A stretch of 19,565 bases of DNA, from the NCBI GenBank assembly GCA_965603395.1, contig CBFDCV010000014.1, positions 1 to 19,565 on the forward strand. The letters run 5' to 3'. Every line of letters begins with the position of its first letter. The first letter of the stretch is position 1. Made by a program: the position numbers and the translations under genes. Shown here one piece after another: positions 7,664 through 14,713 of the stretch. This DNA comes from CAYSWS01 sp965603395 (lineage in GTDB: Bacteria; Patescibacteriota; WWE3; UBA101185; UBA10185). The notes under the pieces are model-generated. The model saw nothing but the letters and a program-made list of their open reading frames with translations. It ran no database searches and was not told where the DNA came from.

Positions 7664-7863
7664 TATTTTCCTCCATTACCTCCTTTTTCGTAATAAATTT
7701 TTCTGGCTAATCTTTTTTTACTTTGTCTTTTCAACTCACTAGGTTTTACGTATCTTTCTCTATCTTTAACCTCTTGTAAAATTTTAGCCCTGTGAACTTC
7801 TCTATTGAAACGCCTCAAAGCCTGCTCAAGGGATTCGCCTTTTCTTACCTTGACCTTTGTCAT
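7663..7863 (-). CDS. rpsU: 30S ribosomal protein bS21
   Basis: A small basic 30S protein that helps initiation near the anti-Shine-Dalgarno end of 16S rRNA. The 66 residues match the family: VKVRKGESLEQALRRFNREV, an ERYVKPSELKRQSKKRL stretch, and a basic tail ending in Gly-rich residues. It is first in the unit rpsU-yqeY-ybeY-pth. There is no Shine-Dalgarno; an extended -10 sits 4 nt before the ATG. Confidence 0.96.
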   Translation of the reverse strand: MTKVKVRKGESLEQALRRFNREVHRAKILQEVKDRERYVKPSELKRQSKKRLARKIYYEKGGNGGK

Positions 7864-7867
7864 AATA

Positions 7868-7876
7868 AATATAGCA
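7868..7876 (-). promoter_or_regulatory. Extended -10 element before rpsU
   Basis: Minus strand TGC-TATATT (7876-7868) fits an extended -10 element, with only 4 nt to the rpsU ATG. A weak -35 (TTAATA) lies 18 nt further up. The start point would fall at or just inside the first codon, suggesting a leaderless mRNA. Confidence 0.4.
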
Positions 7877-8114
7877 CTGACACAAAAAGAGTATTAAGCA
7901 GGTAATATTTGCTTGTTATCTTTTATTTGCCTAACGGCAGGTTAAAAAACACCTCCAAATCGTATAAATTACAAAATTATCAAAATCAAACGAATAGAGT
8001 ATAACTATCAAAATTGTTTTTGGCAAATTACTATATTGGGTAATAAATTAATTTAACAGGTGAAAAATGAGCTGATTTTATTAGCACTATGAAAGCACAA
8101 ACTCCTATTTACTT
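7877..8114. other. Intergenic region between rseP and rpsU
   Basis: About 240 AT-rich bases with no convincing gene. On the minus strand there is a weak stem TGCC-GTTA-GGCA near 7930 and a GGAGGTG motif near 7950 with no start codon placed to use it. I see no strong intrinsic terminator for the rpsB-tsf-frr-rseP unit here. Confidence 0.5.
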
Positions 8115-9251
8115 TTAGAAGGGTACAAACTGCCTTATGTCTTTCATTGTAATCAAAAACAGCAATCCGAGGAAAAATATCATTCCCCATTTGTGTACGG
8201 CAGCCTCCACTTTACAACTTATCGGTTTTTTAAAAATGGCCTCATACACTACAAACACCAACCTTCCTCCATCAAGAGCAGGGAAAGGCATGATATTGAT
8301 CAGGGCTAAGCTCAGTGACAACAAAGCCACTAAATCGATGAGTCCTAAAACGGCGTCGATGCCGCCAAATGAAATGATGCTATCTACTACGGCGTAGATG
8401 CCCACGGGACCGGCTACTCCACTTGAAACCGGTTCCACGCTTTTTGCGGCAAAAGACATCTTCACAAACTCTTTAAAAGTGTGTCCGGTATAGGCAAGCA
8501 TGTTGTAAGAATGAAGGAATGGGGCAGCCAGTTTGTTTGGGTAGTATATAGTGGCGGATTTTATAATATAGACTCCCAAAATCCCTTTACCGTCATCACT
8601 AGTAGTAGTGGAAAACAGGACGGTTTTGTATTCATCCTTTACATTATTTTTCATATCCTTCACTAAAACTATTACTTCTTGCTCCGGCTTGTCCCTTACG
8701 GCGTTTCTTACATCTTCGATATTGTGAACAGCCACACCGTCTATCTCTATCACAGCTTCCCCCACCTCCAAACCCGCTTTCTTAGCCGGAGAGTCATCGG
8801 AAAAAGACGTAATTACTGTGTCCGTTGATAACACATTTCCAAATCTGAATTTATAGTCAAAAAATACAGGCAAGCTAAGTGTCTTAAATCCTGTAAAAGT
8901 GAAAAGGAGGTAATAAGCCGCCAAAGCCAGCGCCAGATTCATACCAACTCCTGCCACTAATATACAGGCTCTGGAGGCTGGTGATTTAGCCAAATAACTC
9001 CTGGGATGAGTCCTCATGTTTTGATCAGGCTCTTCTACATCCTCTCCAAAAAGCTTTACAAAGCCTCCAAACGGCAACGCGTTGATAGAATAAATAGTTT
9101 CCCCTATCTTTTTCCCCCACAACCTGGGAGGTATGCCCATACCGAACTCCTCCACCAAAACACCATTTTTCTTGGCCACCACAAAATGTCCAATCTCATG
9201 GATCATGATCAAAAGGGATAGTATTACAATAAAAGCAATTATAGTTGTCAT
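8115..9251 (-). CDS. rseP: Site-2 protease, RseP/RasP family
   Basis: An intramembrane zinc metalloprotease that cuts membrane-anchored anti-sigma factors or remnant signal peptides. The 378 residues hold HEIGH at 18-22 in the first transmembrane helix, a short amphipathic loop region (NALPFGGFVKL 57-67), a membrane helix around 95-118, one PDZ domain at about 145-215 (SPAKKAGLEVGEAVIEIDG), and the third-ligand motif NIMPFPALDGGR with D327. A final helix is near 355-370. One PDZ rather than the two of E. coli RseP matches the Gram-positive RasP type. The ATG overlaps the frr stop (ATGA). Confidence 0.95.
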   Translation of the reverse strand: MTTIIAFIVILSLLIMIHEIGHFVVAKKNGVLVEEFGMGIPPRLWGKKIGETIYSINALPFGGFVKLFGEDVEEPDQNMRTHPRSYLAKSPASRACILVAGVGMNLALALAAYYLLFTFTGFKTLSLPVFFDYKFRFGNVLSTDTVITSFSDDSPAKKAGLEVGEAVIEIDGVAVHNIEDVRNAVRDKPEQEVIVLVKDMKNNVKDEYKTVLFSTTTSDDGKGILGVYIIKSATIYYPNKLAAPFLHSYNMLAYTGHTFKEFVKMSFAAKSVEPVSSGVAGPVGIYAVVDSIISFGGIDAVLGLIDLVALLSLSLALINIMPFPALDGGRLVFVVYEAIFKKPISCKVEAAVHKWGMIFFLGLLFLITMKDIRQFVPF

Positions 9252-9796
9252 ATGGTCATCAATTCGTCACTTTTTGTTTTTCCCATTTCCTCTGCTTCCT
9301 CCACAAATTCCTTCACAATTTCTTCTACTTCATCTTTTTGGGTAAATTTCTCGTCTTCGCTGATATTTTTATCATCGTACTCCTTATCAATATCCTTCAT
9401 GGCGTCCTGCCTAATATTCCTAACCGACTGCTTGCATTCCTCAACCTTCTGATTCACGATCCTAGCTAATTCTTTTCTTCGATCCTCTGTCAATGGAGGT
9501 ATGGGCACTTTCAAATTACCGCCTGCCTCCACCGGATTAAGTTTCAATTCTCCCTCTCTTATTTCCTTGGTCACAATGGGAAGAAGACTCTTATCCCAAA
9601 GGGTGATCATTATGGTATGTGAATCTGATAGTGTAATGGATCCAAGTTCTTTCAGGGCCATTTTAGATTCGTAGGCCTCCACTGTTATATCTTCCAGCAA
9701 AGACGGATTAGCCCTACCTGTTCTTATTTGTGACAGTTCGGTTCTTAGAAAATCTACTGATTTAGTTATTCTGTTTTTTAGCTCAGAAGTTGTCAT
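9248..9796 (-). CDS. frr: Ribosome recycling factor
   Basis: Splits the post-termination ribosome together with EF-G. The 182 residues match the family (about 185). Visible: the first long helix with RTGRANPSLLEDITVEAY, the hinge/beta domain SITLSDSHTIMITLWD, VPIPPLTEDRRKELAR, and a long C-terminal helix. It comes 25 nt after tsf, without the pyrH gene that commonly lies between, and overlaps rseP by 4 nt. AAGG touches the ATG and is too close to act as a normal Shine-Dalgarno; an extended -10 lies upstream. Confidence 0.96.
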   Translation of the reverse strand: MTTSELKNRITKSVDFLRTELSQIRTGRANPSLLEDITVEAYESKMALKELGSITLSDSHTIMITLWDKSLLPIVTKEIREGELKLNPVEAGGNLKVPIPPLTEDRRKELARIVNQKVEECKQSVRNIRQDAMKDIDKEYDDKNISEDEKFTQKDEVEEIVKEFVEEAEEMGKTKSDELMTI

Positions 9797-9805
9797 CCTT
9801 GTAGA

Positions 9806-9814
9806 ATTCTAGCA
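9806..9814 (-). promoter_or_regulatory. Possible internal extended -10 before frr
   Basis: Minus strand TGC-TAGAAT (9814-9806), 9 nt before the frr ATG, in the only intergenic gap of this operon. No good -35 is seen. It may drive frr-rseP separately from rpsB-tsf. Confidence 0.3.
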
Positions 9815-9821
9815 CACAAAT

Positions 9822-10277
9822 TTAATCGGAAATTGAGTATTTAATAAACTTTTTCAGTTCAATTTTTTCCCCCAGTTTTGCGGTAGCTTCAGTTATTAGG
9901 TCCCCAACTGTCTTTGAGGCATCTCTCATATATTCAGCTTTTAGAAGATCTTTCACGTTATCAATGTCTTCAGTACATACCTGCATGGCTACCTCTTTAC
10001 ACAGGTTTTGGAAATCGTCTGTTTTGGCCACAAAGTCAGTTTCACAAGCCATGTGAATGAGACTTCCTAGCTTGCCATTGAGATGTATGTACGAATAAAC
10101 CAGTCCGTCTCCGGCAACTCTGTCTGCTTTTTTGGCTGCCTTAGCAGAAACTTTTTTCATAAGTTCTTTTTTAGCTTTTTCCAAGTCTCCATTATTTTTT
10201 TCTAAAGCCTGCTTGACTTCCATAACTCCAGCTCCGGTATATTCTCTAAGTTGTTTTATTTTTTTAATATCTTTCAT
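9822..10277 (-). CDS. tsf: Elongation factor Ts, short form
   Basis: Nucleotide exchange factor for EF-Tu. The 151 residues include the N-terminal UBA-like domain with REYTGAGVMEVKQAL (11-25) and the EF-Tu-binding motif TDFVAK (80-85). E. coli EF-Ts is 283 aa with a duplicated core; this one has a single core subdomain, nearest in plan to the short Thermus type (196 aa). The ATG overlaps the rpsB stop (ATGA), and AAAGGAG lies 8 nt upstream inside rpsB. Confidence 0.95.
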   Translation of the reverse strand: MKDIKKIKQLREYTGAGVMEVKQALEKNNGDLEKAKKELMKKVSAKAAKKADRVAGDGLVYSYIHLNGKLGSLIHMACETDFVAKTDDFQNLCKEVAMQVCTEDIDNVKDLLKAEYMRDASKTVGDLITEATAKLGEKIELKKFIKYSISD

Positions 10278-11257
10278 GATTTTTTCTCCTTTGTTAGCTT
10301 TTTAGGTCTGCCTCTTTTTTTGGCAGGTGATTTTTTGGTGTTTTTTTCTTTGGTGGTTTTTTTAGGTTTGCCTCTTTTTGCTTTTGGCTTTTCGTCCTTT
10401 TTTTCTTTTTTCTTCTCTTTTTTTGTACCCTCTTTTTTCTCAACCGGTTTAGTTTCTTTTTTCTCAACTCTAGCTTTTTCTACTTTAGCCTCTTTCTTCT
10501 CATCCTCTTTCTTCTCATCCTCTTCCTTTTGCTCCTGCTCCTCTCTCACTCCTGTAGCAAAGTCCTTATAACCACTTTCCACCGCATCCGCTAAGGCTTT
10601 TACCACACAAGCAATAGACTTAATAGCATCATCGTTGCCCGGTATGGGATACTTAATATCTGCCGGGTCTGAGTTTGTATCGATGAGGGCTACAACCGGT
10701 ACTTTAGCCACTACTGCTTCTCTCACCGCTGTCCTTTCTCTTCGGGCGTCGATCACAAACACGGCATCCGGGATTTTACTTAACGCGGTCAATCCGCCTA
10801 CAAATCTTTCCAGTTTTTCGATTTTCCTATCAAGTAGTAAACGCTCCTTTTTGGTGTATTTTTCAAAGCCTCCCTCTTCCCTTTGCTTTTTCATTTTTAT
10901 CAACTTATCAATGTTGTTTTTTTTGATAACGTCAAAATTGGTTACTGTCCCTCCCAACCATCTTTCTGTTACATACATGGCGCCGGCTCTTTTAGCTTCG
11001 ATCTCAACTATATCTCTTGCTTGTTTTTTGGTTCCCACAAACACTATCTTTCCACCTTTTCTAGCTACGGAGTATAAAAAGTCGGCAGCTTTCTTAAGCA
11101 GGTCTTCAGTAACTTCCAAATCGATAATGTGAATATTTCTTTTTACAGTATAGATATATGGCTCCATGCTCGGGTGCCATCTTTTGACCTGATGTCCAAA
11201 GTGAACCCCGGCGTCTATCAGTTCTTTTATTTTTGGTGTTTCATATTTTTTTGCCAT
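10274..11257 (-). CDS. rpsB: 30S ribosomal protein uS2 with long charged C-terminal tail
   Basis: Structural protein of the small subunit. Residues 1-238 are canonical: AGVHFGHQVKRWHP near 16-29, YTERWLGGT-like VTERWLGGTVTNF near 96-108, and PDAVFVIDARRE followed by DTNSDP. Residues 239-327 form a low-complexity tail, first Glu/Lys mixed, then strongly basic, with two AT-hook-like motifs, RGKPKK (295-300) and KRGRPKK (314-320), in a 20-residue repeat. E. coli S2 is about 241 aa, so the tail adds roughly 85 residues. First gene of rpsB-tsf-frr-rseP, with its own promoter and a 183-nt leader region after topA. Confidence 0.96.
   Translation of the reverse strand: MAKKYETPKIKELIDAGVHFGHQVKRWHPSMEPYIYTVKRNIHIIDLEVTEDLLKKAADFLYSVARKGGKIVFVGTKKQARDIVEIEAKRAGAMYVTERWLGGTVTNFDVIKKNNIDKLIKMKKQREEGGFEKYTKKERLLLDRKIEKLERFVGGLTALSKIPDAVFVIDARRERTAVREAVVAKVPVVALIDTNSDPADIKYPIPGNDDAIKSIACVVKALADAVESGYKDFATGVREEQEQKEEDEKKEDEKKEAKVEKARVEKKETKPVEKKEGTKKEKKKEKKDEKPKAKRGKPKKTTKEKNTKKSPAKKRGRPKKLTKEKKS
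10301..10377. repeat. 60-bp-period direct repeat in the rpsB tail
   Basis: TTTAGGTCTGCCTCTTT (from 10301) recurs as TTTAGGTTTGCCTCTTT (from 10361), one mismatch in 17, exactly 60 bp apart. It encodes the two RG(K/R)PKK motifs of the S2 tail and suggests in-frame duplication. Confidence 0.7.
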
Positions 11258-11272
11258 TAATGCTTAAGAGGA

Positions 11273-11300
11273 ATTATGAGAGCGTACGAAGTTAAATCAA
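11273..11300 (-). promoter_or_regulatory. Promoter of rpsB operon
   Basis: Minus strand TTGATT (11300-11295), 16-nt spacer, CATAAT (11278-11273). The expected start leaves a leader of about 8-9 nt before the rpsB ATG with no Shine-Dalgarno. Confidence 0.55.
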
Positions 11301-11301
11301 C

Positions 11302-11397
11302 CTAGCTTGATAATTCTCTCTTTTTAATCTTGTCAGAAAGTTCAAAGACCTTCTGCTCACCTGTTGCCGCTTGTGCAGAAGAGATTAACAGGCACAT
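11302..11397 (-). CDS. Doubtful 31-codon leader ORF upstream of rpsB
   Basis: An ATG at 11397 opens 31 codons (begins MCLLISSAQAATG, ends KKRELSS) stopping 2 nt before the rpsB -35 box. GATAAT (11408-11403) lies 5 nt before the ATG, in the same arrangement as other leaderless starts in this window, but the -35 is poor (TTGCAA, 15-nt spacer). No known family. It may be chance. Confidence 0.2.
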   Translation of the reverse strand: MCLLISSAQAATGEQKVFELSDKIKKRELSS

Positions 11398-11423
11398 GGT
11401 AAATTATCACGATGATGTGGAAA

Positions 11424-11438
11424 TTGCAAGAGTTGCAA
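11424..11438 (-). terminator. Weak hairpin after topA
   Basis: TTGCAA-CTC-TTGCAA forms a 6-bp stem with a 3-nt loop starting 2 nt past the topA stop, followed by only three T. This could be a weak terminator or a protein-binding inverted repeat. Confidence 0.25.
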
Positions 11439-11440
11439 GT

Positions 11441-13597
11441 TTAATTCAAACTTTTAATTTTTTCTTGCTTCTCCGATTCCTCTGCCTCTTCTACCACTGG
11501 TTTTGTCCAGGACGACCACTCACACTCAGGGTAGCGGCTACAACCGTAAAAGGTCTTTTTCTTAGCTTTCTTTACGACCACATCACCTTCTTGGCAATCC
11601 GGACACTTCATACCGATCTTTTCCAAAAATGGCTTGGTAGTCTTACAATCCGGGTAGGCATTGCAAGCCAAAAACTTACCGAATCTGCCTTGTTTTAAAA
11701 TAAAGTGGCCTTTCTCGCAGTTAGGACATTTTCCAAAATCGCTTATCTGCTCACCGTTTTCGTCTAGTGCACTTGGTTCCTCAAGCGGTTTGGCAAAAGT
11801 ACATTCAGGGTAGTTGGAGCAGCTTAAGAACTTTCCATACTTACCTAATTTATAAATAAGTTTTTTTCCACACTCCGGACACTCCTCTTCACTTTCTCCC
11901 AAATTGGTTACATCCCTCTTGTTCAATTCCTGATCCTTAACTTCCAGTATCTTTTCGAAAGGTTCATAAAACTCCCTGATAATCGGTACCCAATCCTTCT
12001 TTTTCTCCGCGATCTCATCCAGACCTTCTTCCATGTCAGCCGTAAATTGGTAGTCTACAATATTTGGAAAATGCTCCACCAATAAGTCGTTTACAACATA
12101 AGCTACGTCTTCCGGGATGAAAGATCTGTTCTCCCTGGAAACATACTTTCTGGCTATGATAGTGGATATGGTGGGCGCATAAGTTGAGGGCCTACCTATG
12201 CCTAATTCTTCCAGTTTTTTAATTAGTGTAGCGTCAGTAAATCTACCGGGCGGTTGTGTGAACTTTTGGTCAAGTTTGAGATCTTCCAAAGTCAAAGGTT
12301 CTCCTTCTTTTACATCCACAAGTATCTTCAAGCCATTTTCGTCGTCCTTAAGGCCTATAAACTCCGCTACTTTGAGCCATCCGTCAAACTTAACTACAGA
12401 TCCGCTGGCCTTAAATTCATACCCTTTTTTGGAACCAACCTTGATTTGTGTCTGATCGTAAATGGCCGGCACCATCTGACTCTCCAAGGTTCTCTTATAT
12501 ATAAGGGAGTATATTTTCTTTTCATCAGCATTATCTACGCTGCTTGGATGCCTACTCAAATCTGTTGGCCTGATAGCCTCATGAGCTTCTTGCGCGGACT
12601 TGGATTTGGTTTTATATAAATTTGGTTTCTCGGGTAAATATTTTTCTCCAAATTCCTCTTTTATGTACGATCTCATGCCCTCTACAAATGATTCGGAAAG
12701 GCTTGTTGAGTCTGTTCGATGATAAGTAATAAAACCTTTCTCAAAAAGTTTTTGTGCCGCAAACATAGTCTTTCTGGCTGACATGCTATATAAATTTACT
12801 GCTCCTTGTTGCAGGGTTGATGTTTTGTAGGGAGCAGACGGGTTTCTTTTTCTTTCACTTTTTTTAACTAAAGCTACTCCAAACTCATCCTCTTTTAGGT
12901 CTCCTTCGATTTGTTTGGCCTGTTCCTCATTTATTACCTCTAGTTTTTTGTCATCTTTTTTATCTAACGTGGTTAGTAAGTCTTCCTGTTTCCCTGTCTT
13001 AAATAATCCTTCAATATTCCAATATTCATCCGGTACAAAAGCACCTCTCTCACGTTCACGCTCTACAATTAACCGTACTGCCACGCTCTGCACCCTGCCT
13101 GCAGACAAGCCATACCGAACCTTTTTCCACAGCAACGGGGAAAGCTTATAACCAACCAGCCTGTCTAGCACCCTTCTTGCTTGTTGAGCATCCACTAAAT
13201 GCATGTCTAATTCGCTAGGATGAGAAAACGCCTCGCTGACTGCGTCTTTTGTAAGCTCGTGAAAAACAACACGTTCAAAATTAACCGAACCGGGATCTTT
13301 TTTAGGGGTTAGTAACTCTTTCAAATGCCAAGCTATGGCCTCCCCTTCTCTATCCGGGTCTGTAGCTAACACAACTGCTTCCGCCTCTTTCATGCTCTTT
13401 TTTAGATCGGTCAGTATCTTTTTATTTTTTGGCGCTACTACGTATTCAGGGGTAAATTCATGTTCCACGTCTACGCCCAAACCGCTCTTGGGCAGGTCTC
13501 GAATATGGCCCATGGAGGCTTTAATAGTATACTTATTTTCTAGCAAGGCAGATAAAGTTTTAGCCTTGGTCGGAGATTCCACAATGACTAGCTTCAC
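11441..13597 (-). CDS. topA: DNA topoisomerase I
   Basis: Type IA topoisomerase relaxing negative supercoils. I choose the GTG at 13597 (718 aa) over the ATG at 13615: it gives the family N-terminus (M)KLVIVESPTKAKT, and a TTGACA promoter places the transcription start at this GTG. Visible: Toprim motifs VESPTKAKT and TDPDREGEAIAWHL (about 79-92), catalytic Tyr292 in FITYHRTDST, GRPSTYAPTIS, and three C-terminal four-Cys zinc ribbons from about residue 573 (CPECGKK, CPNCEKG, CPDCQEG), each ending in YP(E/D)C. Usual dprA-topA neighbourhood, but here separated by a small membrane-peptide gene. Confidence 0.96.
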   Translation of the reverse strand: MKLVIVESPTKAKTLSALLENKYTIKASMGHIRDLPKSGLGVDVEHEFTPEYVVAPKNKKILTDLKKSMKEAEAVVLATDPDREGEAIAWHLKELLTPKKDPGSVNFERVVFHELTKDAVSEAFSHPSELDMHLVDAQQARRVLDRLVGYKLSPLLWKKVRYGLSAGRVQSVAVRLIVERERERGAFVPDEYWNIEGLFKTGKQEDLLTTLDKKDDKKLEVINEEQAKQIEGDLKEDEFGVALVKKSERKRNPSAPYKTSTLQQGAVNLYSMSARKTMFAAQKLFEKGFITYHRTDSTSLSESFVEGMRSYIKEEFGEKYLPEKPNLYKTKSKSAQEAHEAIRPTDLSRHPSSVDNADEKKIYSLIYKRTLESQMVPAIYDQTQIKVGSKKGYEFKASGSVVKFDGWLKVAEFIGLKDDENGLKILVDVKEGEPLTLEDLKLDQKFTQPPGRFTDATLIKKLEELGIGRPSTYAPTISTIIARKYVSRENRSFIPEDVAYVVNDLLVEHFPNIVDYQFTADMEEGLDEIAEKKKDWVPIIREFYEPFEKILEVKDQELNKRDVTNLGESEEECPECGKKLIYKLGKYGKFLSCSNYPECTFAKPLEEPSALDENGEQISDFGKCPNCEKGHFILKQGRFGKFLACNAYPDCKTTKPFLEKIGMKCPDCQEGDVVVKKAKKKTFYGCSRYPECEWSSWTKPVVEEAEESEKQEKIKSLN

Positions 13598-13604
13598 AAT
13601 GGAA

Positions 13605-13634
13605 AGGATACACATAAGAATTCTTTTTTGTCAA
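13605..13634 (-). promoter_or_regulatory. Promoter of topA, predicted leaderless GTG start
   Basis: Minus strand perfect TTGACA (13634-13629), 18-nt spacer, TATCCT (13610-13605). Seven nt separate the -10 from the GTG at 13597, so the transcript should begin at the start codon. This decides the start against the upstream ATG at 13615, which would lie within the spacer and not be transcribed. Confidence 0.6.
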
Positions 13635-13673
13635 AAAGATTGCTTGGAAGTGTTGAAAATATGTAAAGAAATC

Positions 13674-13723
13674 GGGAGAGAAAAGCAGTGATCTGGCATA
13701 AGCCAAAGCATGTTCTCTCTCCC
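13674..13723 (-). terminator. Hairpin after the membrane-peptide gene
   Basis: GGGAGAGA (13723-13716) pairs perfectly with TCTCTCCC (13681-13674); a smaller TGGC-TTAT-GCCA stem lies inside the loop. The downstream bases are T-rich (CGATTTCTTT) but lack a clean T-run, so this is a structured 3' end and only a possible terminator. It begins 15 nt after the stop at 13738. Confidence 0.5.
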
Positions 13724-13737
13724 ATTGTTACGAGGGA

Positions 13738-13914
13738 CTACCATCCAGCAGGAAGCCATCCCCAAGATCTAATAATCTCGTACTGCTCACTTGCCACAAC
13801 TGCATCGATTACCTTATCCAACAAGACACAAACAAACACCATCATGACAAAGAATATAACAACTAAGGCGATGGCCAAACAAATGCTTTCGTATTTCCTG
13901 ATCATTGCATTCAT
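13738..13914 (-). CDS. Single-pass membrane micropeptide (58 aa), unknown
   Basis: A short minus-strand frame in the gap between dprA and topA. The ATG at 13914 has GGAG 6 nt upstream within AGAGAGGAG. The product begins MNAMIRKYESI, has one strongly hydrophobic helix at about residues 11-34 (VVIFFVMMVFVCVLL), then an amphipathic/acidic stretch (DKVIDAVVASEQYEII) and ends WGWLPAGW. With Arg-Lys before the helix, the C-terminus is predicted to be outside. A perfect consensus promoter with a palindromic site precedes it, and a stem-loop follows, so it looks like a complete single-gene transcription unit. I recognise no family. A later in-frame ATG exists at 13905. An overlapping plus-strand frame (13688-13966) is probably its shadow. 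Confidence 0.7.
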   Translation of the reverse strand: MNAMIRKYESICLAIALVVIFFVMMVFVCVLLDKVIDAVVASEQYEIIRSWGWLPAGW

Positions 13915-13946
13915 TTTTCTCTCCTCTCTATATGTGGCTGCGGCCC

Positions 13947-13975
13947 ATTATACTATAGGCCTATAGTATTGTCAA
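13947..13975 (-). promoter_or_regulatory. Perfect consensus promoter of the micropeptide gene
   Basis: Minus strand TTGACA (13975-13970), exactly 17 nt, TATAAT (13952-13947): both hexamers and spacing match the sigma-70 consensus. The expected start near 13940 gives a leader of about 26 nt carrying a Shine-Dalgarno. It is the strongest-looking promoter in the window. Confidence 0.88.
13950..13969. promoter_or_regulatory. 20-bp perfect palindrome, putative operator
   Basis: ATACTATAGGCCTATAGTAT is identical to its reverse complement. It fills the whole 17-bp promoter spacer plus half of the -10 box, directly abutting the -35. A dimeric repressor bound here would block RNA polymerase. No second copy was noticed in the window, and no adjacent gene is an obvious regulator. 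Confidence 0.75.
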
Positions 13976-14015
13976 TGACGAAGGATCGCTAACACCCCAC
14001 TATTACACCATAAAA

Positions 14016-14630
14016 TCAACCTAAAACACTCATGATATCCTCAAAACTACATACCACATTCGCCCCCTCTTTGATAAGAGCGTGAACACCGGCACTATTA
14101 AAATAGAAGATATTTCCCGGTACGGCCATGATTGATCTACCTAGCTCAAGGGCAAAGTTTACGGTATGAAAAACACCACTCTTCCTTCTAGCTTCGATAA
14201 CTAGTACACTACCTCCCAAAGCAGCCATGACGCTGTTTCTAAAAATAAAAGAGTCCTTGGTTGGCTTTTGATTCCTCTTAAATGGTGAGATCACTACTCC
14301 GTTTTTTGAAGCTAGTACTTTTTCTATGAACTCCAAGTTCCAATCAGTCTTGATCCTATCAACACCATACCCCAGCACACCAACTGTTCTTCCGCCACAT
14401 CTTAAGGCCATCTCCTGGGCAAATGAATCACAGCCGGGAGCTAACCCGGATATAATGGTAAACCCTTCCCGTACTAATTTGGGCACAAGATTATTTATCA
14501 CATTTTTTCCGTATTCACTCATGTTCCTTGAGCCAATTACCACTATGTTCTTTTTGTCATCGTCAAGCACACGGCCAAGAATATTAATATGGTCTGGAGC
14601 TTTTGGTAGTCTTTTGATATCATTGAACAC
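14016..14630 (-). CDS. dprA: DNA processing protein DprA, minimal form
   Basis: Binds incoming single-stranded DNA and loads RecA in transformation. The 204 residues contain only the Rossmann-like core: GSRNMSEYG near 33-41, SGLAPGCDSFAQEMAL at 61-76, GVLGYGVD near 84-91, FIFRNSVMAALGGSVLVIEA at about 128-147, and MAVPGNIF. The N-terminal SAM domain and C-terminal winged-helix domain of many DprA proteins are absent. The start is a GTG at 14630; CATCAT lies 6 nt before it, in the same spacing as other leaderless-type starts here, and no usable Shine-Dalgarno is seen. Presence fits a lineage that takes up DNA with pili. Confidence 0.92.
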   Translation of the reverse strand: MFNDIKRLPKAPDHINILGRVLDDDKKNIVVIGSRNMSEYGKNVINNLVPKLVREGFTIISGLAPGCDSFAQEMALRCGGRTVGVLGYGVDRIKTDWNLEFIEKVLASKNGVVISPFKRNQKPTKDSFIFRNSVMAALGGSVLVIEARRKSGVFHTVNFALELGRSIMAVPGNIFYFNSAGVHALIKEGANVVCSFEDIMSVLG

Positions 14631-14713
14631 GCCTTAATGATGGCTTATTCTCCACAATTAGGAAATAGTCATTGTTCTAATGTGCATAGATATATACAAA
14701 GGAGGTGACACCA

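Noticed and set aside
10251..10571. Phe/Ser-rich plus-strand frame
   Set aside because: It is the complement of the Lys/Glu-rich tail of rpsB.
11300..11400. Short minus-strand frames resembling pieces of ribosomal protein S15 (ATGEQKV..., HKRQQVSRRS...)
   Set aside because: The two resemblances come from different frames of the same bases and cannot both derive from an S15 remnant; judged coincidence.
11330..11698. 122-codon plus-strand frame starting with TTG
   Set aside because: Two thirds lie antisense within the topA zinc-ribbon coding region and it has no ribosome binding site or family pattern.
13688..13966. 92-codon plus-strand frame with a hydrophobic stretch
   Set aside because: It is antisense to the better supported 58-codon minus-strand gene, lacks a Shine-Dalgarno or promoter, and runs through the palindromic promoter; its hydrophobicity mirrors the opposite-strand membrane segment.
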